Assembly (NCBI GenBank): GCA_017505725.1
Contig: JAFVOR010000084.1
Span: 1-62,978, forward strand
Length of the DNA stretch: 62,978 nucleotides
Origin: Alistipes sp.
Lineage (GTDB): Bacteria; Bacteroidota; Bacteroidia; Bacteroidales; Rikenellaceae
Reading direction: 5' to 3'
Positions 17,371 through 25,953 of this stretch are shown piece by piece (position 1 is the stretch's first letter; every line of letters starts with the position of its first letter). A program made the translations under genes and the position numbers. The notes beneath the pieces are model-generated. The model saw only the letters and a list, made by a program, of their open reading frames with translations, did no database searches and had not been told where the DNA came from.

Positions 17371-18909
17371 TTATTTCAAAATGTATTCCATCGTTTGAGT
17401 CTTGCCTCGCCTATCCTTGTAGGTGATGCGGTACTTACCCTTGAAGCCACGGAATTGAACCTTGCCCTGCTCGTCGGCCTTGACGGTGGTGTTGGTCTTC
17501 CACTCGTGGTTAATAAGCTGATCGAGAGCGTAGTAGGCAGGCTTCTCCTTCATATCTCGGAAGAATATTCCCGATACTGTAGGCTCATTCTTTACGCCAC
17601 AACCATCAACCGTATTCCACCAAGTGATACCCATCATCTTCTCCTGCGAGAACCACAAACGATAGAGTTGTTGGGCGATAATTGCCTGAATCATAAAACC
17701 ACGTTCGTCTTGCGACGGGGCGGTGACTGTCACCTCGCTCAGATGGATTGGCAGATTTGTCTCCGATGCCCAGCCGATGTATTCGCGCACCTGCGATGGG
17801 GTTTGAATCCTCACACCGTTGGCGATGTCCATACAGTGCTTGACATTGAAGAGGTGCATCTGTACTCCCATAACGTCTATTTTGCAACCACGCTCCAACA
17901 ATCGCTTAACCTGTGCCGTGTAGCCGGGCTTGCGGTTGTAGTCGTTGATATTGAGGGCTACATTGCTCGGGAAATACCTCTCGGCACACTTCAGCGCGTG
18001 ATATGGGTAATCTCCATAAAGCAGTCCGTAGCGACTCTTCGACACAGCGTGATTCTCTATCAAGAGACCCTGCTCATCATCTCGGGAACTCTCATTCACA
18101 ACATCCCAACTCTGCAAGCGTCCTCCATAGTGCTCGGCAATCTGCTTGATGCGATTCTCCATAACCTGTGGCATCCTCTTGGCGTAGTCGGGAAATGTCT
18201 GAGCCACCTCCTCGAACGACATCTCCTTCCACTCGTCGCTCAAAACATCTTTGCTCTGATAGCGATTTTGCTCATTTGGGAATAGACGCTTGTGGGCTGC
18301 TAACTCCTTTTCGTTAAAGAGGTTGAAGTACCACGATGGGCGAATCAGACGACTACCCCACACCAATACGTGGCCGTGCATCTGAACCCCCTTTTGCTCG
18401 CAGAATTCCACCAGCTGATCTGTCGAAGGACGACGCCAATGCGACTGGTCGTATGGCTCTTTGCAGTTGTTCCAAAACTCCTCGGTGTCGCGATATTCGG
18501 TTGCGAAGCGAGGTTTGCCCTGCTCCAACTCGAACTCTCGCCAATAGAAAGGTATTGTAGCACGATTGAAGAGTGTGCCAAAAAGCTCTTTATAACGGTC
18601 ATTACGCTCCTTCGATCCAAGCTGATTGAAGTTGAAGATGTGCGCACCAAAGATAAATTCGTGCGAAATCTGCTCAATCTTTACATCTCGTTTGCCTCCA
18701 ATATCTTCGAGCAGCAACTCGCCATCGGCCTTGCGATACCTCTCAATATCGGCATCGATGCGAGCCTGCTCCTCCGCATTCCAAATATTCCAATACGCCT
18801 CGCTCATATAGCCTTTTGTATCCTCGGCGTGTGAGCGTGGAAAGAGTGGCTGTGCTTGGGTGCTGATGGCTACGGCTGACAATATAACCGTTATAATAGC
18901 TCTCTTCAT
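17371..18909 (-). CDS. GH10-family glycoside hydrolase (endo-xylanase-like), secreted
   Basis: 512 residues with signal peptide (MKRAIITVILSAVAISTQAQ). GH10 landmarks: GVQMHGHVLVWGS (strand 3), SWDVVNE with acid/base Glu273, and IHLSEVTV with nucleophile Glu392. The WW motif in MMGITWWNTVDG closes the active site. About 70 N-terminal residues before the barrel and an 80-residue tail are not assigned; the tail may be a small beta-sandwich. GH10 enzymes cut beta-1,4-xylan and related glucans. Here the glycone-pocket sequence is divergent, so substrate is uncertain. It starts 1 nt after the C69 peptidase gene, within a block of secreted hydrolases. Confidence 0.85.
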   Translation of the reverse strand: MKRAIITVILSAVAISTQAQPLFPRSHAEDTKGYMSEAYWNIWNAEEQARIDADIERYRKADGELLLEDIGGKRDVKIEQISHEFIFGAHIFNFNQLGSKERNDRYKELFGTLFNRATIPFYWREFELEQGKPRFATEYRDTEEFWNNCKEPYDQSHWRRPSTDQLVEFCEQKGVQMHGHVLVWGSRLIRPSWYFNLFNEKELAAHKRLFPNEQNRYQSKDVLSDEWKEMSFEEVAQTFPDYAKRMPQVMENRIKQIAEHYGGRLQSWDVVNESSRDDEQGLLIENHAVSKSRYGLLYGDYPYHALKCAERYFPSNVALNINDYNRKPGYTAQVKRLLERGCKIDVMGVQMHLFNVKHCMDIANGVRIQTPSQVREYIGWASETNLPIHLSEVTVTAPSQDERGFMIQAIIAQQLYRLWFSQEKMMGITWWNTVDGCGVKNEPTVSGIFFRDMKEKPAYYALDQLINHEWKTNTTVKADEQGKVQFRGFKGKYRITYKDRRGKTQTMEYILK

Positions 18910-18910
18910 C

Positions 18911-20557
18911 TTAGTAGTTGATTACTTTCAACACTTCGCCATTGTCGTTTGCTACAGCACGCTTCCACTTCTCCGAATAGCCCGACTGCTTGATCTTGTC
19001 TGGAATATTCTTGCCGTTGCCATTGTCGATAAAGCCCTTCTCGTTCTCGGATTTCTCGTTGCCGTCGATATATTTGATAAGCAGATACTTATCGAGTGAA
19101 TCCCACTTCTCGAATAAGTTCTGTGCAGTTACGGTCGAATAGTCGGTGAGCAATTTCTGTGCCTTCTTTGGTGAGAGCGACGCAACCTTTGCATCTATCT
19201 TTGCCACCTCGGCCAGCTTCTCGTTCTCCCACTTGTCAACCTCCTCGCGCACACGCTTGCCGATAACATTGTAGCGTAGGTATGCGAAGTTTGCAATACG
19301 GTTTGTAACCCAGAACATCGAGGTTGGCGAGTAGTGCAACATCGAGCCATTCTCCTCCGAGAGGCACCAAGGCACCTCGGTAGTGTTGCAGTAGATAGGT
19401 GTGAGTGGCGATGTAGCTGCATCGTCTGTACCAAACCAGAGAATACCGGTCTTACCCTCACGAGCCTGGCCGCAGAGCCAGAAACCGGTCTGCTGTGTCG
19501 CAGTAGCACGCTCGTTGCAATACTCCACGCCATCGACCTTGAAGTACATAGGACGCCAACGGTATGGGCACTCGTTGCCTCCTGCACCGATATCGGTGGT
19601 CATATCCATTGGTGTGCCCTCGTAGTGGTCGCGCATTGCATCGAACAACTGCTTTGGCGACACCTTCTTGGTAGGCTTAACCCACAGAGGCATACGATTA
19701 GCAGGGTTGTGGCCCATAGCGTAGTCGGTGTATTTGTCCATACCCTCGGCTACGGTGCGGAAGAATGCCCAAACACGAGCCTCGCAACCACGCAATGCGC
19801 CAAAATCGAGCGGAGCATAAGCGTCGCAGAAAGAGAACTCCTCATCCTTACCATTGAAGTAACCCATCTCGCGGGCAAACGAAATCACATCTGGCGCATA
19901 GAGGCAATTCTCCTTATCGTTGAGCGGGAAGGTTGTGATACGAGCCTGATTGGCGTGTCCCGAAACATATCCGTCAGGAATGCGACGAGCAACCCAAACA
20001 ATGCCTTTGCGAAGGTTGTTGCCCTGAGCATCGAGCTTCGAGCCCTTGCCGATAAGCTCCATAATCCACGCCTCCTTCTTGTCGACAATCGAGAACGACT
20101 CGCCCGACGAGGCATAACCATACTTGTTAGCCAAGAATACGATGGTAGCGATAGCCTCACGAGCGGTACGCGCACGCTGCAATGTGATGTAAATCAACGA
20201 GCCGTAGTCCATAATACCCTTCTCATCGACCAGCTCGTGGCGACCACCATAGGTAGTCTCGGTGATGATGAGCGAGTGCTCGTTCATATTACCGACAGTG
20301 GCGTATGTAGGCACAGCCGATTGCTCGATAAGTCCGAGATAACGGCCTGTATCCCACTCGTTTACTGCAAGCATCTTTGCCTTCTGCTTACCTCCGTTGT
20401 GCTTGTAGAGCGCACCATAGAGCTGATGCGAGTCGGCTGCGTATGTCACCATCACCGAGCCATCAGTCGAAGCGCCTTTTGTTACTATAAAATTTGTGCA
20501 GGCAAAGACTGCTGCAGTAGTTGCCAAAAGTGCAAAGGTCAATAAGAATCTCTTCAT
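18911..20557 (-). CDS. C69-family dipeptidase (PepD-like, Ntn hydrolase)
   Basis: 548 residues. Signal cleavage before Cys20 (FACTNFIVTKGASTDGS) would expose the N-terminal nucleophile Cys that defines peptidase family C69. DNA between the two candidate ATGs (20587, 20557) overlaps the stop of the preceding gene, and the ATG at 20557 gives a regular signal peptide, so I take it. The conserved NMNEHSLIITETTYGGR and SFSIVDKKEAWIMEL blocks match the family. Probable role: periplasmic or extracytoplasmic dipeptide hydrolysis. It lies in the block with S1/P1 proteins, GH10 and GH30. Confidence 0.9.
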   Translation of the reverse strand: MKRFLLTFALLATTAAVFACTNFIVTKGASTDGSVMVTYAADSHQLYGALYKHNGGKQKAKMLAVNEWDTGRYLGLIEQSAVPTYATVGNMNEHSLIITETTYGGRHELVDEKGIMDYGSLIYITLQRARTAREAIATIVFLANKYGYASSGESFSIVDKKEAWIMELIGKGSKLDAQGNNLRKGIVWVARRIPDGYVSGHANQARITTFPLNDKENCLYAPDVISFAREMGYFNGKDEEFSFCDAYAPLDFGALRGCEARVWAFFRTVAEGMDKYTDYAMGHNPANRMPLWVKPTKKVSPKQLFDAMRDHYEGTPMDMTTDIGAGGNECPYRWRPMYFKVDGVEYCNERATATQQTGFWLCGQAREGKTGILWFGTDDAATSPLTPIYCNTTEVPWCLSEENGSMLHYSPTSMFWVTNRIANFAYLRYNVIGKRVREEVDKWENEKLAEVAKIDAKVASLSPKKAQKLLTDYSTVTAQNLFEKWDSLDKYLLIKYIDGNEKSENEKGFIDNGNGKNIPDKIKQSGYSEKWKRAVANDNGEVLKVINY

Positions 20558-20570
20558 ACCTATATATATT

Positions 20571-21368
20571 CTATTTGAGTGTTTCATTCAAGAGTTTAGC
20601 CAAGCGGCAGCTCGCCTTTATCATCATATCGTAGTTGACATCCTCAATCTTCTTGTGCTCCATATAAGGAACAACACTATCAGGCATACACTTATCGAGG
20701 TAAGATGCTGCAATAGTTCCGTTGTCAACAATCCAATCAACCAAACCTCCCTTTGTAAACTCGGCAAAGCGACCATCGAGGCAGAGCTTCATATCGTACG
20801 CTCTGTATGCACCCGAGAAACCAGCAGGATAGTTACCGAAGTGGCTCCAAGTTGTTGCCCACTTTGCCTTCGACATCTTCTTGGCACCCTTTCCGCTTTC
20901 TGATCTTGGTACAAGATAGATGAAGTTCTCGTACGAGTGTGGATATCCCTTGATGCGGTAGTGCGCAAGGTCGTGTATGTCACACACGAGGTCAATGAGT
21001 GTACGCAACGCCTCGGTCACCTTCTGCTTTGGATGCTGCGAGTGAGCCTTGATCACCTCCAGTTGCTTGTTAATTGCGTTGTAGGCATCATTTGGGTTGT
21101 TTTTCTTCGCCTTTGGCTTGAAGTTCTTTGCAAGGTGGAGGTAGTGAATCTCCTCGCCGTGCTTCGCCTTGCCGGCCTTCTCCAACTTATAGAGATACTT
21201 GATATCGTCATTGTAGCTTTGGCCGAGATATTTCTCGAGAGCACTCTTTGCCTCGGGATTAAGGTGCTCAACTGCAAGAATTACGATTCCCTCGTGGCAG
21301 TTATTATGCCACGCGTAGCTCGCTGAAGTGGTCAGAACCAAGGCTAAAAGTATAATAATCTTCTTCAT
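20571..21368 (-). CDS. Divergent S1/P1-nuclease-like secreted protein
   Basis: 265 residues with signal peptide ending SYA and Trp20 as predicted mature N-terminus, then His25. It clearly belongs to the S1/P1 fold (HEGIVILAVEHLNPEAKSALEKYLG), but the zinc site is altered. The usual HxxxDxHxxxH reads as DLVCDIHDLAH, so the first His is Asp126 while Asp130 and His136 remain. The later HxxxD motif becomes WSHFGNY. It may bind fewer metals or have changed activity. It lies between an intact paralogue (21393-22205) and the C69 peptidase, with gaps of 24 and 13 nt. Confidence 0.8.
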   Translation of the reverse strand: MKKIIILLALVLTTSASYAWHNNCHEGIVILAVEHLNPEAKSALEKYLGQSYNDDIKYLYKLEKAGKAKHGEEIHYLHLAKNFKPKAKKNNPNDAYNAINKQLEVIKAHSQHPKQKVTEALRTLIDLVCDIHDLAHYRIKGYPHSYENFIYLVPRSESGKGAKKMSKAKWATTWSHFGNYPAGFSGAYRAYDMKLCLDGRFAEFTKGGLVDWIVDNGTIAASYLDKCMPDSVVPYMEHKKIEDVNYDMMIKASCRLAKLLNETLK

Positions 21369-21392
21369 AGTCTATATCTTTATTAGGGTTAA

Positions 21393-22205
21393 CTACTTTG
21401 CAAAAATTGTATTTAGGATGTGTGCAAGGCGATATCCACCATAGAGTACGGCCTTCGATGTAAGTTCGAACATCTCCTCCTTCTTCTCCTTGGTCAACTC
21501 GGCTACATTGGTGCCCTGAGGAATAATCTCGTAGGCACGGTGTCCCATTTCGATAATATCATTACTCCACTCCTCGAGTGTGCCACTCTGAATCTGCTTG
21601 ATCTCCTCCTCCGAAAGGGTGTCGATTACCGACGAGATTTTCTCGTATGGCCATTTGTTCTGACGACCATCGTGGCCGAGCGAAGTATCCCAGAAGGTGT
21701 GATAGCTTACCTTCTTGCCATTGTTATGTAGCTGCATCTCCTTCTGTGTCGGATGGATATCCGCAGGGAATACGATGTGTACAGGGCAGTGCATATCAGG
21801 CACATAGTGAGCCATATTGATCAATCGCTGACGAACAACAGAGTCAGGCAAGTTCTTGTATTTGCCATCGCCCAACTCTGCAAGTGCATTCACAAGGTGG
21901 CCCATAACGCCTCCTGCAGGCTTACCCTGCACAAAGTCGTAAGCCTTACCATCAGCTGTACTCTTGCCGCTATGGGAACGATTTACCTCCTTAAATGCCT
22001 TGGCACCACGGAATGCATCCATCCACGAAGCGTAGTAAGGAAGTGTGTGCTTAAGGTAGTAGTGACATTTTGCCTTAGCCTCTGGTGTGAGGTGCTGCTC
22101 GGCAATGTAGGCTGCAGTACCGTGAGCGTAGTTTGTCCACGCCTTTGCACTCTCTGCGCCAAATAGGGCAATGAGCGAAGCCACAAGAATCGATAGTTTT
22201 TTCAT
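21393..22205 (-). CDS. S1/P1-family secreted nuclease (paralogue 3)
   Basis: 270 residues with a signal peptide ending SAKA and mature N-terminal Trp23. Zinc ligands visible: Trp23, His28, His133, Asp137 and His143 (AHYVPDMHCPVH), and His169 and Asp173 (YHTFWD). Compared with the pair at 2620-4285 it carries a Gly/Lys-rich segment around residues 67-95 (SHSGKSTADGKAYDF) in place of the FPHTY region. It is probably a functional single-strand nuclease or phosphomonoesterase in the periplasm. It lies in an operon-like run with GH30 upstream and a divergent paralogue downstream. Confidence 0.87.
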   Translation of the reverse strand: MKKLSILVASLIALFGAESAKAWTNYAHGTAAYIAEQHLTPEAKAKCHYYLKHTLPYYASWMDAFRGAKAFKEVNRSHSGKSTADGKAYDFVQGKPAGGVMGHLVNALAELGDGKYKNLPDSVVRQRLINMAHYVPDMHCPVHIVFPADIHPTQKEMQLHNNGKKVSYHTFWDTSLGHDGRQNKWPYEKISSVIDTLSEEEIKQIQSGTLEEWSNDIIEMGHRAYEIIPQGTNVAELTKEKKEEMFELTSKAVLYGGYRLAHILNTIFAK

Positions 22206-22236
22206 AGTTTTATATTTTATTGGTTGTTTATTTGTG

Positions 22237-23655
22237 CTATTTGTTGTTCTCGATAATAATTGTTGTCATCGACCAAGTATTGAGCGGCAGGCTGACAAGC
22301 TTGTACTCTCCGCGACACTTAATCTGGAAGGACTGTCTTTTGTTAGGGATATTTTTCGCTACAACACAAACTACATAGTCGCCATTCGGATTTTGGAACG
22401 CAATGCTGCGCAGATGCTTCTGCTCGGCTATCGAGAGAATCTTTGCACCACGATCCACATACGGGCTGAATTGGCGGAACAACTTTGCCTGAATACTCTC
22501 GGTGAAGCTCTCCTTCTCGATATCTATTGTGAAGAGACCTCCGCAAGGGTGCTTGCCCACATTTGGCTGACCATCTGCATCGAGCACCAAATTCCACGAT
22601 GAGTAGGAGCGACAACCGTTATTCAACGCTCCGAACACGGTCTCTGCCCACCACTTCACATCCTGCTCAGCGAGCTTGGTGAGGTTGGGGCCACGCTCTG
22701 TGAGGTGCATATCGATATTGGATGCGTACTTGCGTACTTCGTGCATTATTTGAGGTGTATTTCCGTTGTATGGGTGCCAAGCGATAGCGTCGATGGTGCG
22801 AGCAACCTGCTTGTTCTTGACCAACTCAATGACACGCTCGTATGCGCTATAATTGTGGTCGTGAATCCAAATCTTGGTATCTAAACCTGCTTTCTTGAAG
22901 GCCTGAGGGATATGCTTGCTTGCCAAGAGCGCCTCTTGCTCTGCCGAAATGAGCGTCGCAGGGCATCCTCCGCGCTGGTCGGTGAGTGGCTCATTCTGGA
23001 TGGTTATAGCGTCGATGTCGATACCGCGCTCCTTGTAGGCCTTGATGTAGGCTGCCCAATAGTTTGCAAACGAAGGCAGATGCTCATCCAGAAGCGAGCC
23101 TCCACACATCTCTCCGCTATCCTTCATCCAGCCGGGTGCACTCCATATCGACGAGAAGGTGTATAGGTGGGGGCAATAGCGCTTCAACGACTTGATGATA
23201 GGTATCATATAGGCCTCGTCACGAGCAACCGAAAAGTTCTTCATCTTGACATCGCCCTTCGTGTCGTTGTAGTTGTAAAGTTCTGTAGCATAGTCGCTTG
23301 CGCCACAGTTAAGTCGTATAATCGAGAGGTTGTAACCCTCTTTTGTAAACACCTGCTTTAAGAACGAGTGTCGCTTGTCCTGGTCAATCTGCGAAAGCAG
23401 CCAGCAGGTGGCATCGGTCATCGACACGCCAATGCCTAGAAAGTCGTGCATAGGCTTGGCTGCATCGAGGTCGATAGTCTCGTAGTAGGAATAGGCGTGT
23501 TTTGTGAATGGCGTACTGCGCACTTGGTGAATTGCCTGATCCTCTGTGCTCTGCAACATAGTGAATTTCACCTCGCCTTCGCGTGGTACATACGACTCGG
23601 CAGAGGCAGAGGCCACTGCCATAGCTAATATTACCGCTGCAATAAGTTTTTTCAT
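22237..23655 (-). CDS. GH30-family glycoside hydrolase, secreted
   Basis: 472 residues from the ATG at 23655, which begins a clear signal peptide (MKKLIAAVILAMAVASASA). GH30 landmarks are the FLGIGVSMTDAT loop, FSSIWSAPGWMKDSG, the acid/base Glu222 in ITIQNEP, and the nucleophile Glu320 in HLTERG. A C-terminal beta-domain (KILSIAEQKHLRSIAFQNPNGDY...) completes the family architecture. GH30 members act on glucosylceramide, beta-1,6-glucan or xylan. The subfamily is not clear from sequence alone. It heads the secreted-hydrolase block. Confidence 0.88.
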   Translation of the reverse strand: MKKLIAAVILAMAVASASAESYVPREGEVKFTMLQSTEDQAIHQVRSTPFTKHAYSYYETIDLDAAKPMHDFLGIGVSMTDATCWLLSQIDQDKRHSFLKQVFTKEGYNLSIIRLNCGASDYATELYNYNDTKGDVKMKNFSVARDEAYMIPIIKSLKRYCPHLYTFSSIWSAPGWMKDSGEMCGGSLLDEHLPSFANYWAAYIKAYKERGIDIDAITIQNEPLTDQRGGCPATLISAEQEALLASKHIPQAFKKAGLDTKIWIHDHNYSAYERVIELVKNKQVARTIDAIAWHPYNGNTPQIMHEVRKYASNIDMHLTERGPNLTKLAEQDVKWWAETVFGALNNGCRSYSSWNLVLDADGQPNVGKHPCGGLFTIDIEKESFTESIQAKLFRQFSPYVDRGAKILSIAEQKHLRSIAFQNPNGDYVVCVVAKNIPNKRQSFQIKCRGEYKLVSLPLNTWSMTTIIIENNK

Positions 23656-23674
23656 ATCTCTATTTTTTAGGTTA

Positions 23675-24331
23675 TTAGTTTCTCTCTCCAAATATCGATG
23701 AGCCGATACGCACCATCGTTGAACCGCACTCGATTGCAAGCTCAAAGTCATCGGACATACCCATTGAAAGTGTGTCGAATGATGCGTCAAAGTGCAATGC
23801 TAATGCCTCTTTATGCCTTGCTAATTGCTCGAAATCGGCACGAATAACCATCTCGTCGTCTGTGTTGGTTGCCATACCCATCACGCCCCGCACACGGATA
23901 TTCTTCAGCTCGGCAAGTGCTCCACTCTGCAGATATTCGACAAGTTCGTCGTATTGCCAACCCGTCTTGCTCTCCTCCTTGGCAACGTGTATCTCGAGCA
24001 GGATGTCGACTACCCTACCTATGCGCTCGGCCTCACGATTGATGCACTCGATGAGGCGCACACTGTCAACCGACTGGATAAGCGACACGAATGGCACAAT
24101 CTGACGCACCTTATTAGTCTGCAAGTGTCCAATCATCTGCCACTCGATATCATTGGGCAATGCCTCGTGTTTGACGAGCAACTCCTGCACTCGGCTCTCG
24201 CCGAATATTCGTTGACCGGCATCGTATGCCCTCTGCAACACCTCTGCGGGGTGAAATTTCGATACCGCCACAAGGGTAACGCCCTGCGGTAGCGATGAGT
24301 GTAGTTCCTTTATCTTCTGCTCGATTGACAT
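23675..24331 (-). CDS. yggS: YggS-family PLP-binding protein (PLP homeostasis)
   Basis: 218 residues. A single-domain TIM-barrel PLP carrier related to alanine racemase. Lys25 in LVAVSKFHP is the PLP-binding lysine. GESRVQEL, WQMIGHLQTNKV and LSMGMSDDFELAIECGSTMVRIGSSIFG are family signatures. It buffers pyridoxal phosphate and affects amino-acid pools. It is located 6 nt after the M23 peptidase gene. Confidence 0.94.
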   Translation of the reverse strand: MSIEQKIKELHSSLPQGVTLVAVSKFHPAEVLQRAYDAGQRIFGESRVQELLVKHEALPNDIEWQMIGHLQTNKVRQIVPFVSLIQSVDSVRLIECINREAERIGRVVDILLEIHVAKEESKTGWQYDELVEYLQSGALAELKNIRVRGVMGMATNTDDEMVIRADFEQLARHKEALALHFDASFDTLSMGMSDDFELAIECGSTMVRIGSSIFGERN

Positions 24332-24337
24332 ATTGTT

Positions 24338-25306
24338 CTATTTTACTCGCAAAGTTTGGCCGATACGCAACACCTTGTTTGCGCTTATGCCGTTCAGGCG
24401 ACAAATCGCCGCTACGGTAGTGTGATTGCGTGCTGCTATTCTGCCCAAGTAGTCACCTTCGCGAACCTTATAGTAGCGTCGCTCTGCCGAGAGTTCGTTC
24501 TCCTTTTTGTCGGCATCAGCAAGTAACTTCTCACCATTCCAATCCTGCTCATACTTAGAGTAGATGCTGAAGTATGAACGTTTGAGCAAGAGGTGATCTC
24601 GACGCAGATTGCCGGTGCGGAAGTCAATCAAGCGCTCAGGGTCAAACGACTGTCCCATATAGCGGCACTCAAAATGGAGGTGTGGGCCGGTACTGCGACC
24701 CGAGTTGCCACCCAGGGCTATAGGCTGACCTGCGACTACCCTATCTCCTGCCTCGACAAGACGCTTGGAGAGGTGTCCGTGGTAGGTCTCGATGCCATTG
24801 TCGTGACGAATGACCACGAGAGTTCCGTAACCCGTATCTGTCGCCTTCGAGAAGCGTACAACGCCATTGAATGTCGAGCAGATGGTGTCACCCACCTTCA
24901 GCGCAATGTCAATACCATTGTGGTTTACTCGGCGACGCAATCCGTAGCGCGATGTGATGCGGCCAATAATCGGATGACGATATGAGCGAAGCGAATCTAC
25001 CAATTCTATGGCTGTAGCCGACGGAATTGACGATAGAGCCACCTCGCGATATGGCGAAATCTTCTCGGTGTCCCAATAGTTTGTGAATGCAGTGGAGTCT
25101 GCCTTGATCTCCTCGTTGCGGATATAACGCCACGAATTGTCGTTGAACAACACAATAGAGAGTTTGGCGTCGGCCGTAGGGAGTGTATCCACCACTATTG
25201 CCGACTGCAACTTCTCGACGGGCTTAACCGCCAATGAGTCAAGCGGATTGGCGGACAATGTCGCCACACCACATAAGGCTATTATAAGTAATTGTAATTT
25301 TCTCAT
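24338..25306 (-). CDS. M23 peptidase with C-terminal LysM domain
   Basis: 322 residues, exported (MRKLQLLIIALCGVATLSA). The M23 (LytM) zinc site is visible as HNGIDIAL (HxxxD) and HLHFEC (HxH). The last 45 or so residues (YYKVREGDYLGRIAARNHTT...) form a LysM peptidoglycan-binding domain. It is a cell-wall endopeptidase or an EnvC-like activator. Its ATG at 25306 overlaps the TAA of the preceding DUF3109 gene (TAATG), which suggests coupled translation. An upstream in-frame extension is encoded by TGCAAAATTC repeats and is not credible. Confidence 0.92.
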   Translation of the reverse strand: MRKLQLLIIALCGVATLSANPLDSLAVKPVEKLQSAIVVDTLPTADAKLSIVLFNDNSWRYIRNEEIKADSTAFTNYWDTEKISPYREVALSSIPSATAIELVDSLRSYRHPIIGRITSRYGLRRRVNHNGIDIALKVGDTICSTFNGVVRFSKATDTGYGTLVVIRHDNGIETYHGHLSKRLVEAGDRVVAGQPIALGGNSGRSTGPHLHFECRYMGQSFDPERLIDFRTGNLRRDHLLLKRSYFSIYSKYEQDWNGEKLLADADKKENELSAERRYYKVREGDYLGRIAARNHTTVAAICRLNGISANKVLRIGQTLRVK

Positions 25307-25929
25307 TAGTGATTCTGAATTTTGCATTCTGAATTTTGCATTTTGCATTCTGAATTTTGCATTTTAAGTAACTCCTCGGCTACCTCCAATGCTTTGTAGA
25401 ACTCCTCGCCCCACTTGCGGATGATAGGTTCGCGTAGCCCCTTGTAGACAGGTATGCCAAGCTTGCATCCATTCTCGCAAGCAGACTTGCAGATGTACCA
25501 ACGGTGATAGTTCAACCCCTCGCCACCATTCTTGAATTTCAAAACTCGGATTGGGTAGAGATGGCACGATATAGGCTTCTGAAAACCACATTTGCCCTCA
25601 CGATACGCCTTGTCGATCGCACACAATGCCACTCCATTCTCGTCGTAGCAGGTGAAGGCGCACTCGCCACCATTGATAAGCGGTGTGGTGTAGTCACCGT
25701 CGACATCCACCACCATAAATCCCTGTTCCTCGACCGCCTTAATGCCTTCGGGAGTCATATATGGTTTGTAATTTTCGTACTCCTCTTCGAGAATATCGAC
25801 CTCCTCGATTTCGAGAGGAGCCCCCGCATCGCCCTCGATGCAACAAGCGCCTTTGCACTGCGACAAGTCGCACGCAAACTTCTCTCTCAAGAGGTCGGCA
25901 CTAACTATTTTTCCTTCTATTTCAATCAT
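25306..25929 (-). CDS. DUF3109 family cysteine-rich protein
   Basis: 207 residues, cytosolic. The N-terminal FACDLSQCKGACCIEGDAGAPL is the DUF3109 signature. Further Cys residues (ECAFTC, CAIDKAYREGKCGF, SCHLYPIR, CKSACENGCKLG) suggest a metal or Fe-S site, similar to YkgJ-type proteins. Function unknown. The last 19 residues, two MQNSECK units and a final IQNH, are translated from TTTTGCATTCTGAA intergenic repeats, so the original stop codon was lost or overwritten. The TAA overlaps the M23 start codon by one base. Confidence 0.9.
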   Translation of the reverse strand: MIEIEGKIVSADLLREKFACDLSQCKGACCIEGDAGAPLEIEEVDILEEEYENYKPYMTPEGIKAVEEQGFMVVDVDGDYTTPLINGGECAFTCYDENGVALCAIDKAYREGKCGFQKPISCHLYPIRVLKFKNGGEGLNYHRWYICKSACENGCKLGIPVYKGLREPIIRKWGEEFYKALEVAEELLKMQNSECKMQNSECKIQNH

Positions 25930-25953
25930 AATTTTGGTCGCTATTTTATCTCA

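Noticed and set aside
19334-20545. 403-codon frame antisense to the C69 peptidase
   Set aside because: Shadow of a family with clear motifs; no promoter and no domain.
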